DNA from: an uncultured Armatimonadota bacterium
GTDB taxonomy: Bacteria > Armatimonadota > Armatimonadia > Armatimonadales > Armatimonadaceae
Direction of reading: 5' to 3'
NCBI GenBank assembly: GCA_903924445.1
Contig: CAIYBQ010000400.1
Location: forward strand, 1-8,015
Length of the DNA: 8,015 nt
Below the pieces are notes generated by a model. It worked only from the letters and a program-made list of their open reading frames with translations. It did no database searches and was not told the origin of the DNA. The position numbers and the translations under genes are program-made. Positions 6,558 to 8,015 of the stretch are shown here, one piece after another; position 1 is the stretch's first letter; each line of letters begins with the position of its first letter.

Positions 6558-8015
6558 CTAAGGCAGTGCGTCATACTCCTCACGCTGACGAAGCTGCGAC
6601 CGACGGCGCTGCGCTTCATCTTCGAGGTAGTCCTCATCCTTGTCACGAAGATCGATTTCATCACCCTTCGCATCTTCAACGGTCACCTTCAAGCCAAGCG
6701 ACTGCAGCTCGTTGACGAGAATCTTGAAGGACTCAGGTACTCCTGGCTCCAGCATCGCATCACCCTTGACAATCGACTCATAGGTCTTCACACGTCCGAT
6801 GACGTCGTCAGACTTAATGGTCAGAATCTCTTGCAAGGTATACGCGGCGCCGTAGGCCTCAAGTGCCCAAACTTCCATCTCACCAAAGCGCTGTCCACCA
6901 AACTGTGCCTTACCACCAAGTGGCTGCTGGGTTACCAGCGAGTAAGGACCAGTGCTACGTGCGTGAATCTTGTCATCCACAAGGTGGGCAAGTTTCAGCA
7001 TATAGATACGACCAACGGTGATCGGCATCTTGAATTCATCACCGGTTCGGCCATCACGTAGCTGGGACTTACAGGTCTTGTCATAGAACCCAACACGTGC
7101 CCAGACACGATCCCGGAGCGATTCCAGGAGGCGGTCATACGCATAGTTACGTGGAATCGTGTCACCCACCGGAGGTCCGGCAAGAATCTCCGAGATTCGC
7201 TCAAGCTCGTCTGCATCCAGCTCAACAAATGCTGCACGTACCGTCGAGAGGAGGTCTTCGACATCCGCATCGTCGTCGGAAAGTTCGACATCCACTTCCA
7301 GATCACTCCGGAGGTAGGTATTGAGCATTTCACGGCGGCGACGGCGGCCATAGCGCCCCATTTCACTTAGAATTTCAGCTTCGGTTGAACCTTCAAAGAT
7401 TGGCTCTTTGAACTGGATTCCAAATTCCTTTGCCACGAGACCAAGGTGGGTTTCCATGATCTGTCCGATGTTCATACGTGAAGGAACACCAAGTGGGTTC
7501 AGGACGATATCAACTGGAGTTCCATCCGCAAGGAATGGCATGTCAGCTTCAGGAAGGATCTTGGAAACAACACCCTTGTTTCCGTGACGTCCAGCCATTT
7601 TGTCGCCTTCCATGATCTTACGCTTTTGGGCGATATAGATACGGACGAGCTTGTTGACACCCGGTTGAAGACCATCGTCGCCGGCCAGCTTCTGCAGACC
7701 TGCACGCGCCTCACACTTTGGACAATCCTCGTTATCAGGCTTCTTGGAGAAGTTGAATTCGGCATCACAGACACGGCAACGGTACTTATGACGGCTGAAC
7801 ACCTTGATGTCGACAATCTTGCCCTTCTCACCGTGTGGAACACGGAGAGAAACATCACGGGTGTCTTCTGCCTTCTTACCGAAGATCGCGATAATCAGGC
7901 GCTCTTCAGCCGTCAGCTCTCCCTGACCCTTAGGCGCGACTTTACCGATCAGAATGTCATCCGAGCGGACTTCAGCACCGATTCGGATGATTCCATCTTC
8001 ATCGAGGTCCTTGAG
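6558..8015 (-). CDS. rpoB: DNA-directed RNA polymerase subunit beta, C-terminal part (5' end outside window)
   Basis: Second-largest RNA polymerase subunit. The frame is open to the right edge at a codon boundary, giving 485 residues; the N-terminal part, with the rifampicin-binding region, is not present. The GTG at 7802 is internal. Landmarks: EERLIIAIFGKKA (38-50), SLRVPHGE (56-63), GDKMAGRHGNKGV with active-site lysines K139 and K147, NPLGVPSRMNIGQIMETHLG (173-192), KIHARSTGPYSLVTQQPLGG (349-368), QRFGEMEVWALEAYGAA (375-391), and EPGVPESFKILVNELQSLGL (423-442), followed by a charged tail of about 40 residues ending in ALP. Two insertions stand out: a zinc ribbon (C80, C83, C98, C101) between VFSR and LQPGVNKLV, and about 100 extra residues (216-318) between PIFEGSTEAEI and the DGRTGDEF motif. 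It ends in TAG, 98 bases before rpoC, and is almost certainly in the same operon. Confidence 0.98.
   Translation of the reverse strand, partial: LKDLDEDGIIRIGAEVRSDDILIGKVAPKGQGELTAEERLIIAIFGKKAEDTRDVSLRVPHGEKGKIVDIKVFSRHKYRCRVCDAEFNFSKKPDNEDCPKCEARAGLQKLAGDDGLQPGVNKLVRIYIAQKRKIMEGDKMAGRHGNKGVVSKILPEADMPFLADGTPVDIVLNPLGVPSRMNIGQIMETHLGLVAKEFGIQFKEPIFEGSTEAEILSEMGRYGRRRRREMLNTYLRSDLEVDVELSDDDADVEDLLSTVRAAFVELDADELERISEILAGPPVGDTIPRNYAYDRLLESLRDRVWARVGFYDKTCKSQLRDGRTGDEFKMPITVGRIYMLKLAHLVDDKIHARSTGPYSLVTQQPLGGKAQFGGQRFGEMEVWALEAYGAAYTLQEILTIKSDDVIGRVKTYESIVKGDAMLEPGVPESFKILVNELQSLGLKVTVEDAKGDEIDLRDKDEDYLEDEAQRRRSQLRQREEYDALP

Noticed and set aside
7800..7802. GTG as a possible start of a shorter RpoB
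   Set aside because: The same frame continues upstream to the window edge with clear RpoB motifs (RIGAEVR, EERLIIAIFGKKA, SLRVPHGE), so the GTG encodes an internal valine.
1..8015. CRISPR array, insertion sequence, prophage or defence island
   Set aside because: No regularly spaced direct repeats, transposase, terminal inverted repeats or phage genes are seen. The Xer protein has the features of a housekeeping recombinase, and no attachment-site duplication is visible.

Overview
The window is a bacterial chromosome fragment at the very end of an assembled contig. The first 37 bases are not genomic: they match the Illumina sequencing adapter with one extra T, and genome sequence begins at about base 38. 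The rest is dense, ordinary coding DNA of moderate GC content. RpoB and RpoC clearly belong to the non-proteobacterial type and resemble those of Actinobacteria, Chloroflexi, Deinococcus and Armatimonadota. By recall only, I lean weakly towards Armatimonadota or a neighbouring phylum.

Layout from left to right: adapter (1-37); the 3' three quarters of a Xer-type tyrosine recombinase gene on the + strand, cut by the contig end (39-725); a strong hairpin terminator shared by two convergent genes (740-769); a secreted parvulin-type peptidyl-prolyl isomerase on the - strand (789-1799); an intrinsic terminator (1821-1856); the complete rpoC gene on the - strand (1867-6459); a 98-bp intercistronic region with a very stable UUCG-capped hairpin (6505-6526); and the 3' part of rpoB on the - strand (6558-8015), which continues out of the right edge.

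The - strand reads rpoB, rpoC, terminator, foldase gene. rpoB and rpoC encode the two subunits that form the RNA polymerase active centre and are almost certainly co-transcribed. The foldase gene starts about 20 bases after the U-tract of the rpoC terminator, so it is expressed either by read-through or from a promoter overlapping the rpoC end. The Xer gene is transcribed towards this block and is functionally unrelated.

I found no new multi-gene system, CRISPR array, tRNA, rRNA or insertion sequence. The most interesting content is inside the polymerase subunits: a four-cysteine zinc-ribbon insertion in RpoB at the place of E. coli insertion beta-i9, a charged insertion of about 60 residues in the RpoC trigger loop at the place of E. 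coli SI3, and a duplicated AAGVE-containing module in RpoC. No stretch of more than 300 bases lacks a gene.
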